Shown here in pieces: positions 53,287 to 62,403 of a DNA stretch of 64,000 bases. Both the position numbers and the translations under genes were made by a program. The stretch is from Eubacterium ruminantium (GTDB taxonomy: Bacteria > Bacillota > Clostridia > Lachnospirales > Lachnospiraceae), in the NCBI RefSeq assembly GCF_900167085.1, contig NZ_FUXA01000004.1, positions 127,895-191,894 on the forward strand, read 5' to 3'. Numbering within the stretch: the first letter of the stretch is position 1; each line of letters starts with the position of its first letter. The notes below the pieces were generated by a model, which saw nothing but the letters and a program-made list of their open reading frames with translations, was not told the origin of the DNA and searched no databases.

Positions 53287-55590
53287 ATGAATATCGAAGA
53301 AACTATGAAAAAGCTTACACTTGAAGAGAAAGCCAAGCTTGTTGCAGGCAGGGATATGTGGAATACAGAGAAGATTGAAAGACTTGGGATTCCTTCAATA
53401 ATGGTATCTGATGGCCCTCACGGACTCAGAAAGCAGAATCCGGCTGAAGGCAGTGACATGAATTATGGTGAGGGTGGAACCATTGATGCGGTTTGCTTCC
53501 CTGCTGCCTGTGCTACATCGGCTTCTTTTGATAGAGCGATGATGGAAGAAATGGGAAAAACCATCGGTGAAGAATGTCTTGCAGAAGATGTACAGGTTAT
53601 ACTTGGACCTGCAGTCAATATAAAGCGTTCACCACTTTGCGGTCGTAATTTTGAATATGTTTCTGAGGATCCGTATGTTGCAGGTGAACTTGCTGCTTCA
53701 TTTATAAATGGTGTTCAGTCAAAGGGTGTCGGAACATCAATCAAGCATTTCGCAGCAAATAATCAGGAATTTGAGAGAATGTACGGTTCATCTGAAGTAG
53801 ATGAGAGAACTCTCAGAGAGATTTATTTCCCTGCATTTGAGACAGCTGTTAAGAAGGCTGATCCATGGACATTTATGTGTTCATACAACAAGATCAACGG
53901 TGAATATTCAAGCGAGAGTAAATGGCTCCTTACAGATTTACTTCGTAAGGATTGGGGATATAAGGGCCTTGTTATGAGTGACTGGGCAGCTGTTTCCGAC
54001 AGAGTTAAGGGCATCGCTGCAGGACTTGATCTTGAGATGCCGGGATGCCATGGTGTTAATGAAGAACTTATTATAAAGGCTGTTAAAGAAGGAAAGCTTA
54101 AGGAAAGCGCTCTTGATAAAGCAGTTAAAAATGTTCTTAAACTTGTTAAGAAAGCTCTTGCCGGAAGAATTGAGCCGGGAAGTAAAAAGTTTGATAGAGA
54201 GAGTGATCATCGTAAGGCAGTTGAGTTTGCAAGAAATTGCATTGTTATGCTTAAGAATGAAGGAGAAGCTCTTCCGCTTAGAAGAAATATCGGAAAGAGT
54301 GAAAGAGTTACATTCATCGGTGAGTTTGCAGAGAAGCCAAGATATCAGGGCGGCGGAAGCTCTCATATAAGCACATCAAGAATCGATTCTGCACTTGTTG
54401 TGGCAGAAAGATATGCTGAGAGATACGGAAATGTTGAATATGCAAAGGGATTCCCTGCTGACAAGGATGTAACTAAGGAAGAAGAAATAGAGAAGTATAT
54501 TGATGAAGCTATCAGAGCTTCACAGAGTGCTGACAAGATCGTTGTATTTGCCGGACTTCCTGACAGCTTTGAATCTGAAGGATATGACAGAAATCATATG
54601 AAGCTTCCTGAAATCCAGAATAAAGTGATCGAAACGCTTCTTACACTTGATAAGCAGGTTATAGTTGTTCTTCATAACGGTTCACCCGTTGAGATGCCAT
54701 GGGCAGATGAGGTATCAGCAATAGTTGAAGCCTATCTTGGCGGTGAAGGAATCGGTGAAGCAGTTGTCGATGTACTTTACGGTGCAGTCAATCCATCAGG
54801 AAGACTTGCTGAAAGTATTCCATACAGATATGAGGATAATCCAAGCTATCTGAATTTCCCTGGTCATTCTCATAAAGTTAATTATGCAGAGGGACTTTTC
54901 GTAGGATATAGATATTATGACAGCAAGGATATGGATGTTCGTTATCCATTTGGTCATGGTATATCATATACAACATTTGAATATAGTGATCTTAAGGTTA
55001 TGTCTGATGCTAAGAATAATACAGCAGTTGTAACTGTAAATGTTAAGAATACAGGCTCTATGGAAGGTAAGGATGTTGTTCAGCTTTATGTAGCTGATAA
55101 GACAGGATTTGTAACAAGACCTTCACATGAACTTAAGGGATTTGAAAAGGTTGACCTTAAGGCCGGAGAGCAGAGAATGATAAGCTTCACTCTTGATAGC
55201 AGAGCATTCAGTTACTATGATGTTGACAGACATAGCTGGGAAGTTCCTGAAGGAAAGTTCGTTATCGAGATAGGTCATTCATCTAAGGATATCGTTCTTA
55301 CAGAAGAGATTTCACTTGATGGAACGATCAAGAATATTCCATTCATCAGTAATGATGTTCAGCTCGGAGAACTTCTTGAATGTGATCTTACAAAAGATTA
55401 TATTGTTAAAGCTATTGAAAAATACATTACTGCTTTCGGAATTGAGCAGGGTGAAAGCAATTCATCTGAAATGATGGCTGCCGTACTTAAATTCATGCCT
55501 CTCAGAGGATTAAGGAATTTTGGCGGCATTACCAATAAAGAGATTGATAAGATCGTTGAAAAGCTTAAGAAACTTGTAGGTCAGAATTAA
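53287..55590 (+). CDS. glycoside hydrolase family 3 (beta-glucosidase-like)
   Basis: GH3 enzyme of 767 residues without a signal peptide, so it acts inside the cell on imported oligosaccharides. The N-terminal barrel shows VSDGPHGLRKQ, LGPAVNIKRSPLCGRNFEY, SIKHFAANNQE and the catalytic nucleophile D232 in GLVMSDWAAV. The second domain has VFAGLPDSFESEGYDR with a candidate acid/base glutamate, and the C-terminus a fibronectin III-like domain (about 570-670). AGGAGG precedes the start. It follows the galactose regulator, so a beta-galactoside- or glucoside-derived substrate is possible, but specificity cannot be read from sequence. Confidence 0.93.
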   Translation: MNIEETMKKLTLEEKAKLVAGRDMWNTEKIERLGIPSIMVSDGPHGLRKQNPAEGSDMNYGEGGTIDAVCFPAACATSASFDRAMMEEMGKTIGEECLAEDVQVILGPAVNIKRSPLCGRNFEYVSEDPYVAGELAASFINGVQSKGVGTSIKHFAANNQEFERMYGSSEVDERTLREIYFPAFETAVKKADPWTFMCSYNKINGEYSSESKWLLTDLLRKDWGYKGLVMSDWAAVSDRVKGIAAGLDLEMPGCHGVNEELIIKAVKEGKLKESALDKAVKNVLKLVKKALAGRIEPGSKKFDRESDHRKAVEFARNCIVMLKNEGEALPLRRNIGKSERVTFIGEFAEKPRYQGGGSSHISTSRIDSALVVAERYAERYGNVEYAKGFPADKDVTKEEEIEKYIDEAIRASQSADKIVVFAGLPDSFESEGYDRNHMKLPEIQNKVIETLLTLDKQVIVVLHNGSPVEMPWADEVSAIVEAYLGGEGIGEAVVDVLYGAVNPSGRLAESIPYRYEDNPSYLNFPGHSHKVNYAEGLFVGYRYYDSKDMDVRYPFGHGISYTTFEYSDLKVMSDAKNNTAVVTVNVKNTGSMEGKDVVQLYVADKTGFVTRPSHELKGFEKVDLKAGEQRMISFTLDSRAFSYYDVDRHSWEVPEGKFVIEIGHSSKDIVLTEEISLDGTIKNIPFISNDVQLGELLECDLTKDYIVKAIEKYITAFGIEQGESNSSEMMAAVLKFMPLRGLRNFGGITNKEIDKIVEKLKKLVGQN

Positions 55591-56018
55591 GCTAATTTTA
55601 TATCATAAATGGAATTAAGAGGGATACGTTCATTGATTATAAGAATGTATCCTTCTTCTTTTTTTATCTTTCCGACGGCACCGGTTATCTGTTCATAGTT
55701 AAAACAACCTTTGCCATTTTCATCCAGATAAGGAAGTCTGTAAATGATGGTTACTACATCGCCGGGATTCAGTGAATAAAGAAGCTGATTGATCTCTTCT
55801 TCTCTTTCAGGTGTAAGATCGTTGGTCGGAGCCGGAACTTTGATCCTTGCGGATAGAGATTTATTCAGACCGCGGAGCGCAGAAAAAGGCGCAAAAATCT
55901 TAGCCCGTTCCATAAGGTCCATTTTAGGATGATCTGCACTGAACTGATCATTATCATGAACCGGGCGTTCCTTATCGATTATATCCTTATATTTCCTTCT
56001 TGTTTCTTCTACGTCCAT
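55587..56018 (-). CDS. YolD-like protein
   Basis: Small (143-residue) protein of the YolD type. The visible hallmarks are DRAKIFAPFSALRGL-like MERAKIFAPFSALRGLNKS and the strand-rich C-terminus with VTIIYRLPYL and ITGAVGKI. YolD genes sit next to Y-family polymerases in many Firmicutes, where the pair contributes to UV tolerance. Here it begins 18 bases after the stop of the polymerase and so is part of the SOS operon. The last codons overlap the stop of the convergent GH3 gene by four bases. Confidence 0.88.
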   Translation of the reverse strand: MDVEETRRKYKDIIDKERPVHDNDQFSADHPKMDLMERAKIFAPFSALRGLNKSLSARIKVPAPTNDLTPEREEEINQLLYSLNPGDVVTIIYRLPYLDENGKGCFNYEQITGAVGKIKKEEGYILIINERIPLNSIYDIKLA

Positions 56019-56036
56019 TGCGTTTATTATTTTCTC

Positions 56037-57434
56037 CTAAGCTTTGTGACCACCAATCTGACTGTTTCTATCCTTAGCAGTCGCGCCTTCCATAAGACTG
56101 GTTCCGCGGAGAACGGCATTATTTCCGAACTTTTTTCTGATGGAAAGCATGGCTTCCTGAAGATTCTTCTCTTCCTGCAATGCTTCAGGTGAAGTAAAGA
56201 TGTCATATTGATACGAGCCTTCCTCTTCCGGAAGAACATTATTGGCTGATATATTAAGTCTTCTGACTGTAAGATTTTTGTTGATGATCTTATCAAAGAG
56301 ATTCATGGCAGCTTCAGTTATGATTGAACCGGAAGACGTATGAGACCCCAGGCGTACTGTGCCGTGAGCCTGTTTCGGAATGCTCCTGCCGTATCTATCT
56401 GTATGGGTCTCGCCCTTATAAAATCCACTGTCAACGGATTCTCTGTCATATCCTATATCAACTCCGATACCGTCCGTTACAAGTCCTTTATCAACAAGGT
56501 CATATACCAGGGAATCAACCATTTCAAAGAAAACAATCCTTGCTTTATCAGCCGGATAAGGCGACTGAAGAACCTGACCGCTGCTTATACTGCGGTTGCC
56601 GGCTTTGTAATTCTTGATATTTTTCATGGTTGTCGGTTCGATACCCCAGGCGTGGTCAATCAGTATCTCTGCATCGATACCGAAAATGTTGTAGAGACGA
56701 TTTTCATTTATAAGGCTCATTCTTGCAACATCGCCCATGGTGAACATGCCGTTTTCCATAAGCCTTTTTGCTGTGCCGGGACCTATGCGCCAGATGTCCG
56801 TAATAGGTGTATAGTTCCACATCTGTTCGCGGAAGGTCTGTTCATTCAGCTCGGCGATACGTACACCGTCTTTATCAGCCTGGCAGTGTTTTGCGACTAT
56901 ATCCATGGCAATCTTGGCAAGATAAAGATTCGTACCTATACCTGCAGTTGCAGTGATGCCGGTATTCTTGAGAACGTCCTTGATCATGCGCATGGTAAGT
57001 TCATGAGCGGTAAGGCCGTATAAAGTCAGATAATCCGTTACATCGATAAATACTTCATCTATGCTATATACATGCATATCTTCCGGAGCGATATATTTGA
57101 GATAAATGGCATAAATATCTGATGAAACCTTGAGATAACGGGCCATCTGTGGAGGAGCGATGATGAAATCCACCTTCTCTCCGGTAGTTCTTTCCACTTC
57201 GCGGAGCTTCTGCTTTGCTTCGAAAAGTCTGGCTCTTCCGGGGATTCCATAGGCTTTTAGGGCAGGAGAAACCGCAAGACAGATGGTTTTATCTGTCCTT
57301 GATTCATCTGCCACAAGCAGTTTAGTTGTGAGTGGATCCAGTCCGCGTTCACGGCATTCCACGGAAGCATAGAAGGATTTAAGATCTATGCAAATGTAGC
57401 ATCTATTTTTATTTGTCTTTGAAAATTTCTCCAT
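56037..57434 (-). CDS. Y-family translesion DNA polymerase (UvrX/DinB-like)
   Basis: Error-prone translesion polymerase of 465 residues. The palm domain has the first metal site YICIDLKSFYASVECRERGLDP and the second SIDEVFIDVT, the family's defining pairs of acidic residues. A thumb with helix-hairpin-helix (IWRIGPGTAKRLMENGMFTMGDVA) and the little-finger domain follow. The paired YolD gene downstream marks it as the UvrX/UvrC-like Firmicute group rather than DinB proper. A LexA box at its promoter indicates SOS induction. GAGGTG precedes the start. Confidence 0.94.
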   Translation of the reverse strand: MEKFSKTNKNRCYICIDLKSFYASVECRERGLDPLTTKLLVADESRTDKTICLAVSPALKAYGIPGRARLFEAKQKLREVERTTGEKVDFIIAPPQMARYLKVSSDIYAIYLKYIAPEDMHVYSIDEVFIDVTDYLTLYGLTAHELTMRMIKDVLKNTGITATAGIGTNLYLAKIAMDIVAKHCQADKDGVRIAELNEQTFREQMWNYTPITDIWRIGPGTAKRLMENGMFTMGDVARMSLINENRLYNIFGIDAEILIDHAWGIEPTTMKNIKNYKAGNRSISSGQVLQSPYPADKARIVFFEMVDSLVYDLVDKGLVTDGIGVDIGYDRESVDSGFYKGETHTDRYGRSIPKQAHGTVRLGSHTSSGSIITEAAMNLFDKIINKNLTVRRLNISANNVLPEEEGSYQYDIFTSPEALQEEKNLQEAMLSIRKKFGNNAVLRGTSLMEGATAKDRNSQIGGHKA

Positions 57435-57444
57435 GATCGCACCT

Positions 57445-57486
57445 CGAACTTATATTCGATTATAACATATTGCAGATTTATATCAA
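57445..57486 (-). promoter_or_regulatory. SOS-regulated promoter with LexA box
   Basis: On the minus strand TTGATA (57481-57486), a 16-base spacer and TATAAT (57459-57464) are followed at once by CGAATATAAGTTCG (57445-57458). This matches the Gram-positive LexA box CGAAC-N4-GTTCG with one mismatch and would block transcription from this promoter until DNA damage. Confidence 0.82.
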
Positions 57487-57641
57487 GCATTCATAGCAAA
57501 TTGAACAGTTTAATGAAGGGGAGATTTATGATAAAATACAGTTATAAGATTAATCAATAATTTTGGTTTTAAATTGTTCTTCAGACCGGTAATAAGTCTT
57601 AGACTTTGCCGGGGAACGATAGTTATATGTGGGGGAGGCAT

Positions 57642-57692
57642 ATGAAGAAAAGAATACCGGAAATGATAAGGAAGAAGATATGTATCCCATAA
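57642..57692 (+). CDS. possible 16-codon upstream peptide
   Basis: A strong GGGGGAGG site precedes ATG 57642, which opens MKKRIPEMIRKKICIP and stops at 57692, overlapping the start of the HNH gene (ATG 57680). It could couple translation to that gene. It may also be an accident of the ribosome binding site. Confidence 0.35.
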   Translation: MKKRIPEMIRKKICIP

Positions 57693-58270
57693 CGATATTC
57701 AATCCGAAAAAGGTTGATAAAAAAGAACAGAAAAGACTGGAGAAGATATTTCGTAAGTATGATCTCGAATGGGATAATATAGAATTTAGCGGGACAGTCA
57801 GCGAGAAGAATCTGAAAAAGATATATGCTATTTGTGACGAAGAGGGGCTCAGACTTAAGATAAGAAATTCCCTCGGGCATAGGAGAACGGATTACAGAAG
57901 AAGATTCTTTTCTGAAAATAAAGGCGATATCGGCGGAAAATATATATGTGCATATTGCGGGAAATGGCTAAAAAAAGATAAGGTCGTGGTTGATCATCTT
58001 TATCCCGTTAAAAATGCATCCCAAAGTGTCGAGTATCAAAAGAAGCTTAGAAGGCACGGGATCAGAAATATAAACGACAATAAAAATCTTGTGGCCTCAT
58101 GCGATAAATGTAACAGGAAAAAAGGTACCAAAGGCGGTTTGTGGATACTAAGAGGAAAGATAGGAAGACACAGAGCAGTATGGTTTATAAGATATTTTAT
58201 AAGGTTTCTTATCATACTCTTCGGAGCGTACAGCCTATGGTATTTATATAGAGTTATAGCGGTTTTCTAG
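57680..58270 (+). CDS. HNH endonuclease-like protein with C-terminal membrane helix
   Basis: A 196-residue protein. Residues about 90-150 hold an HNH-type zinc-nuclease domain: CAYCGKW, then VVVDHLYPVK with the catalytic histidine, NLVASCDKCNRKKG. The C-terminus (about 168-192, a strongly hydrophobic helix RFLIILFGAYSLWYLYRV) should anchor it in the membrane, which is unusual for this fold. The N-terminal 85 residues are charged and unassigned. ATG 57680 is chosen after AAGGAAG; GTG 57629 in the same frame is possible but has no site. No restriction or phage genes are adjacent, so its role is unclear. Confidence 0.75.
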   Translation: MYPITIFNPKKVDKKEQKRLEKIFRKYDLEWDNIEFSGTVSEKNLKKIYAICDEEGLRLKIRNSLGHRRTDYRRRFFSENKGDIGGKYICAYCGKWLKKDKVVVDHLYPVKNASQSVEYQKKLRRHGIRNINDNKNLVASCDKCNRKKGTKGGLWILRGKIGRHRAVWFIRYFIRFLIILFGAYSLWYLYRVIAVF

Positions 58271-58280
58271 AAGTTTTAAA

Positions 58281-59477
58281 ATGAATCATTTACATATGAA
58301 TTACCCGGAAAAAGTTCGGGAGAAAGGGGAAGGTCCAAGCAAAAATGTTTGGATTATACAAAATGATATGGCAGAAGAAAGACCATTTGTTCCTTGGAAA
58401 CTTATGAATGATTTTATTACAGATGCATTTAAGGGTTACGGAGTACCTGAGGAAGATGCAAAGATATGTGCGGATGTGCTTCTTGAGTCTGACAGAAGAG
58501 GCATAGAAAGTCATGGGTGCAACAGATTTAAACCTATTTATCTGGACAGGATAAAGAAGGGAACTCTGCTGCCGGTGACTAAGGTGGAAATAATCAAAGA
58601 AACCCCGACGACTGTAGTTATGGATGCCCATGATGGAATCGGCATGGTTGCAAGTTACCATATGATGAAGAAGCTTGTTGAAAAGGCGAAAACCTATGGA
58701 ATGGCTGGGGGAGCGATCAGGAATTCGACTCATTACGGTATAGCCGGATACTGGACTACTATGGCCAGCGATGAAGGTCTGATAGGAATAACAGGTACAA
58801 ATGCAAGACCATCCATCGCACCGACTTACGGTGTTGAAAATATGATGGGAACTAATCCGCTTACATTTTCTCTTCCGACGGATGAGGAATTTCCTTTCTG
58901 CCTTGACTGCGCAACTTCGATAGTTCAAAGAGGCAAGATAGAGTATTATGCAAGAGAAGGTAAGGAGAGCCCTGCGGGAACGGTTATTTCAGATCATGGC
59001 GAAGCTCTTACCGACAGTAAAGAAATACTGAAGGCCCTGGTTGACGGAACGGCGGCTCTTGCTCCTCTCGGTGGAATAGGCGATGAGCTTGCAGGCTATA
59101 AAGGATACGGCTATGCAGCGGTTGTTGAGATCCTTTCGGCTGCCCTTTCCGGAGGAGGATTTATGAAGGCTCTTTCCGGAGTTGATGAAAATGGAAAGCC
59201 TAAAATGTACGGGCTTGGCCACTTCTTCTTTGTGGTGGATCCGGATGCATTTATGGGACGAGAAGAATTTAAAAAGACGGCAGGCGAGATCTGTCGAGAA
59301 CTAAGAAAATCCAAAAAGGCACCGGGGCATGACAGGATTTATACAGCAGGTGAAAAAGAGTATGAAACATGGGAATTCAGGAAAGATAAGGGGGTTCCGG
59401 TAGGTAGCGGAGTGCAGAAAGATATTATTTCTGTAAGAGATGAACTCGGTCTTGATTACAAATTTCCTTTTGAATAA
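58281..59477 (+). CDS. malate/L-lactate dehydrogenase family oxidoreductase
   Basis: NAD(P)-dependent dehydrogenase of the Ldh_2 (MdcF/YlbC-like) family. Visible motifs are ESDRRGIESHGCNRF near the start of the domain, NSTHYGIAGYW with the probable catalytic histidine, GTNARPSIAPTYG and MGTNPLTF for the cofactor, and YKGYGYAAVVEIL near the C-terminus. Family members reduce or oxidise 2-hydroxy acids such as malate, lactate or ureidoglycolate; I cannot choose. The start is uncertain: ATG 58281 lacks a clear ribosome binding site, and the conserved domain begins only near codon 30 (MAEERPF, 58368). Confidence 0.86.
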   Translation: MNHLHMNYPEKVREKGEGPSKNVWIIQNDMAEERPFVPWKLMNDFITDAFKGYGVPEEDAKICADVLLESDRRGIESHGCNRFKPIYLDRIKKGTLLPVTKVEIIKETPTTVVMDAHDGIGMVASYHMMKKLVEKAKTYGMAGGAIRNSTHYGIAGYWTTMASDEGLIGITGTNARPSIAPTYGVENMMGTNPLTFSLPTDEEFPFCLDCATSIVQRGKIEYYAREGKESPAGTVISDHGEALTDSKEILKALVDGTAALAPLGGIGDELAGYKGYGYAAVVEILSAALSGGGFMKALSGVDENGKPKMYGLGHFFFVVDPDAFMGREEFKKTAGEICRELRKSKKAPGHDRIYTAGEKEYETWEFRKDKGVPVGSGVQKDIISVRDELGLDYKFPFE

Positions 59478-59496
59478 ATATTAAGATTTAATTAAC

Positions 59497-59522
59497 GGTC
59501 GGCTTGATAGCCGGCCTTTTTT
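59497..59522 (+). terminator. terminator after the dehydrogenase gene
   Basis: GGTCGGCT (59497-59504) pairs with AGCCGGCC (59509-59516), followed by a T run. The stem overlaps the -35 of the next promoter. Confidence 0.85.
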
Positions 59523-59532
59523 ATGATATGAT
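59504..59532 (+). promoter_or_regulatory. probable glmS promoter
   Basis: TTGATA (59504-59509), a 17-base spacer and TATGAT (59527-59532). The -35 lies within the preceding terminator stem. Confidence 0.55.
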
Positions 59533-59574
59533 ATTGTCGGCTGTTTGTAGGAGGAATACAGCTTTCGAAAAGTT

Positions 59575-59703
59575 AAAAACTTTAGCGCCAGGCTGATATA
59601 AGTCAGCTGACGAGGTGAAGGGTTATCGAGGTGATTTCGGCGGGTGCCCTTCCGGACCGCACAATACGTTAGCTTCATTACAAAAAGGGAGGCGACTCCT
59701 GAA
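59575..59703 (+). ncRNA. glmS ribozyme/riboswitch
   Basis: The sequence carries the conserved blocks of the glucosamine-6-phosphate-dependent self-cleaving ribozyme in order: AGCGCC after the cleavage point (expected between 59584 and 59585), GACGAGG near 59610, GGGTTATCGAGG (59621-59632), TTTCGGCGGGTGCCC (59636-59649), and AAAAAGGGAGGCGACTCCT (59682-59700). The ribozyme cleaves its mRNA when glucosamine-6-phosphate is high, lowering GlmS. It lies right upstream of glmS. Confidence 0.93.
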
Positions 59704-59751
59704 CAAAAGGTGGAGCAGTGCATAAAAACTGAACAAAGGATAGGTGATTTT

Positions 59752-61566
59752 ATGTGCGGAATAATCGGATTTACAGGCGATAAGCCGGTGAAGAATATAC
59801 TTATTAATGGACTTGAGCAGCTTGAATACAGAGGATACGACAGTGCCGGAATCGCTGTACTCGGAGATAAAGGAGTCATCATCAAGAAGAGAACCGGAAA
59901 GGTTGCACAGCTTAGAGAAGCTGCAATGGATCTTTCTGATGGTGCTTTATGCGGTATTGGTCATACAAGATGGGCTACTCATGGAGGAGTTACAGATGTA
60001 AATGCTCATCCTCATAAATCAGGAAAAGTTGTAATCATTCACAATGGTATCATTGAGAACTATAGAGAACTTATAGTTGAGTACGGTCTTAAGAATAAAC
60101 TCGTTTCAGAGACAGATACAGAAGTTGTAGCTGCACTTCTTGATACACTTTATTCGGGAGATCCGATCAAGACTATCAAAAAAGCAGTTGAACGTATTTC
60201 AGGATCATTTGCACTTTGCATTATGTTCGAAGATCATCCGGGAGTAATCTACGCTGTAAGGAATGTCAGCCCAATGGTTGCCGCAACATTCGGAGATTGT
60301 TCTATGATCGCTTCTGATATTACAGCAATTATTCCTTATACAAAGAAATATTTTGTTGTACCGGAGTATCATATCCTTACAATCGATAAGGGAAATATCA
60401 AATGCGAAAACTTAAGCGGTGAAGTTATTGAACCTGAGATGCTTGAAGTCAGCTGGGATATCTCATCTGCTCAGAAGGGCGGATATCCTCATTTCATGCT
60501 TAAAGAGATTTATGAGCAGCCGGATGCTCTCGACAGAACAATCAGACCAAGAGTATCTGACGGACTTCCTTTCCTTGAGGAAGACGGAATCAGTGATTCA
60601 TTATTTGATGGTATCAAGAATATCACTGTTGTTGCATGCGGTACTGCTATGCATGCCGGAATGGTCGGAAAGTATGTATTTGAGAGTAAACTCAGAATTC
60701 CTGTAAATGTTGAGATTGCATCTGAATTTAGGTATAAAGATCCGATAATTGATAAGAATACTCTTACTATTGTTCTTTCACAGTCAGGAGAGACAATTGA
60801 TACACTTGAAGCATTAAGACTTGCTAAGAAGAAGGGAAGTCCTGTGCTTTCAATCGTAAATGTTAAGGGTTCAACTATAGCAAGAGAAAGTGATTATGTT
60901 TTATATACTCATGCCGGCCCTGAGATTGCCGTAGCAAGTACAAAGGCTTATACAGTACAGATCTCAGCGATGTATCTTATCGCTTGCAGATATGGACTTG
61001 TTAAGGGAATCATTTCAGAGGATGAGGCAAGAGAATTCATTAAAAATCTCGAGAATGTAAGAAGCATTATCGAGGACACTCTTAAGAATGCGAACACAAT
61101 CAAGATGGTCGCCAATCGTATAATGATCTCACCTGATGTATTCTACATCGGAAGAGGAATCGATTATACTCTCTGTCTTGAGGCATCACTTAAACTTAAG
61201 GAAATATCATATATCCACTCTGAGGCATATGCAGCGGGAGAACTTAAGCATGGTACTATCGCGCTTATTTCTGAAAATGTTCCTGTTATAGCAATCGCTA
61301 CAGAGAAGGATGTTTACAGTAAAGTTATTTCAAATGTCAAAGAGGTTAAATCAAGAGGCGCATTTGTTATTCTTGTAAGCCATGATGATGACATAAATGA
61401 TACAAGTGTCTGCGATATGCAGATAAAGCTTCCTGAAGCAGATAGTGTATTTTCAGTATTTGCAACAGCTGTTGTGCTGCAGCTTATTGCATACTATACA
61501 TCAGACGCTAAGGGATTAGACGTGGATAAGCCGAGAAATCTCGCAAAATCAGTAACAGTAGAGTAA
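59752..61566 (+). CDS. glmS: glutamine-fructose-6-phosphate aminotransferase
   Basis: Makes glucosamine-6-phosphate from fructose-6-phosphate and glutamine, the first step of amino-sugar and cell-wall synthesis. The mature N-terminus MCGIIGFTGD has the catalytic Cys as residue 2 (residue 1 after Met removal). The glutaminase domain covers about 1-220 with HTRWATHG, and the two SIS sugar-isomerase domains follow (about 285-415 and 455-590). The C-terminus DVDKPRNLAKSVTVE is the family's conserved end. Although an open frame extends 36 codons further upstream, that part is ribozyme, and ATG 59752 has AAAGGAT nearby. 604 residues. Confidence 0.97.
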   Translation: MCGIIGFTGDKPVKNILINGLEQLEYRGYDSAGIAVLGDKGVIIKKRTGKVAQLREAAMDLSDGALCGIGHTRWATHGGVTDVNAHPHKSGKVVIIHNGIIENYRELIVEYGLKNKLVSETDTEVVAALLDTLYSGDPIKTIKKAVERISGSFALCIMFEDHPGVIYAVRNVSPMVAATFGDCSMIASDITAIIPYTKKYFVVPEYHILTIDKGNIKCENLSGEVIEPEMLEVSWDISSAQKGGYPHFMLKEIYEQPDALDRTIRPRVSDGLPFLEEDGISDSLFDGIKNITVVACGTAMHAGMVGKYVFESKLRIPVNVEIASEFRYKDPIIDKNTLTIVLSQSGETIDTLEALRLAKKKGSPVLSIVNVKGSTIARESDYVLYTHAGPEIAVASTKAYTVQISAMYLIACRYGLVKGIISEDEAREFIKNLENVRSIIEDTLKNANTIKMVANRIMISPDVFYIGRGIDYTLCLEASLKLKEISYIHSEAYAAGELKHGTIALISENVPVIAIATEKDVYSKVISNVKEVKSRGAFVILVSHDDDINDTSVCDMQIKLPEADSVFSVFATAVVLQLIAYYTSDAKGLDVDKPRNLAKSVTVE

Positions 61567-61577
61567 AGGAATTAAAA

Positions 61578-62288
61578 ATGAAACTTAAAAAATTTATAAC
61601 TGTGGTACTTGCATTTTCATTAATACTTACATTAACAGCTTGCGGCAAGGACAATAAGATCAAGAAATACAGTACATATATCGAAAATCTTATAGCTGTA
61701 AATTATCTTGGAGCATCTGATGCTTATATCGAATCTACGGGAGCCAATAAGGAAGACGCAGAAGCGATGTATGCTCAGAATGTCGACAGACTCGCAATTG
61801 CTCTCAAGAATTATTACGGACTTGTTCTTACAGAAGATGATGAACTGTTTAAAGATCTTCATACCCTTGCTGAAATGGTTTACGGAAATGCAAAATATTC
61901 CGTTGATAAGACATATAAGAGCAGTGGTCATTATAAAGTTGATATAACTATTTATCCGATAGATATCATTACTCAGGCAGATCAGGATGCCAAAGCCTAT
62001 GTAGAAAAATTCAACGAGAAAGTCGCAGCAGGTGAGTTCAATAATTACGATAAAGAGACTTATGAACATGAATTTGCTGAAGGATTGGTTGATATCCTTA
62101 AAGATGCGGCAAAGAATATGACTTATCGTGATCCTCAGACGATCACAGTCACAATTGTTGAAGATGGCGATACATTTTATATAAGTAATGAAGACTTTAT
62201 AAAGATTGATGATGCTATGGTTGCAGGCAGTACTGCTGTAGAATCAACAGAATCAGAGACAACGGAGTCTGAAAGCACAAGTGAATAA
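61578..62288 (+). CDS. putative lipoprotein (236 aa)
   Basis: Signal peptide with a lipobox: KLKKFITVVLAFSLILTL then TAC with the lipidated cysteine (about residue 22). The mature part is mainly helical and strand-rich with repeated Asp/Tyr/Lys residues (YIENLIAVNYLGASDAYIES, DITIYPIDI), and the last 20 residues are a low-complexity Ser/Thr/Glu tail. It belongs to a group of lipoproteins of unknown role common in Lachnospiraceae. AAAGGAATT precedes the start, 11 bases after glmS, so it probably rides on the glmS transcript and, if so, shares the ribozyme's control. Confidence 0.85.
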   Translation: MKLKKFITVVLAFSLILTLTACGKDNKIKKYSTYIENLIAVNYLGASDAYIESTGANKEDAEAMYAQNVDRLAIALKNYYGLVLTEDDELFKDLHTLAEMVYGNAKYSVDKTYKSSGHYKVDITIYPIDIITQADQDAKAYVEKFNEKVAAGEFNNYDKETYEHEFAEGLVDILKDAAKNMTYRDPQTITVTIVEDGDTFYISNEDFIKIDDAMVAGSTAVESTESETTESESTSE

Positions 62289-62403
62289 TTTTTTAATGTG
62301 ACTATATAAATTCTTTGTGCTATACTGTTTAGCGTATAGTTGATTATATCATTTTTTATATAATTATATCTATCACCCAGGTGATATGAAAGGAGTTTAC
62401 GAG

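Noticed and set aside
56340-57023. Plus-strand open frame of 227 codons
   Set aside because: Antisense to the Y-family polymerase, whose catalytic motifs fix the coding strand.
59644-59751. N-terminal 36-codon extension of glmS
   Set aside because: It lies inside the ribozyme, and the catalytic cysteine must be next to the initiator methionine at 59752.
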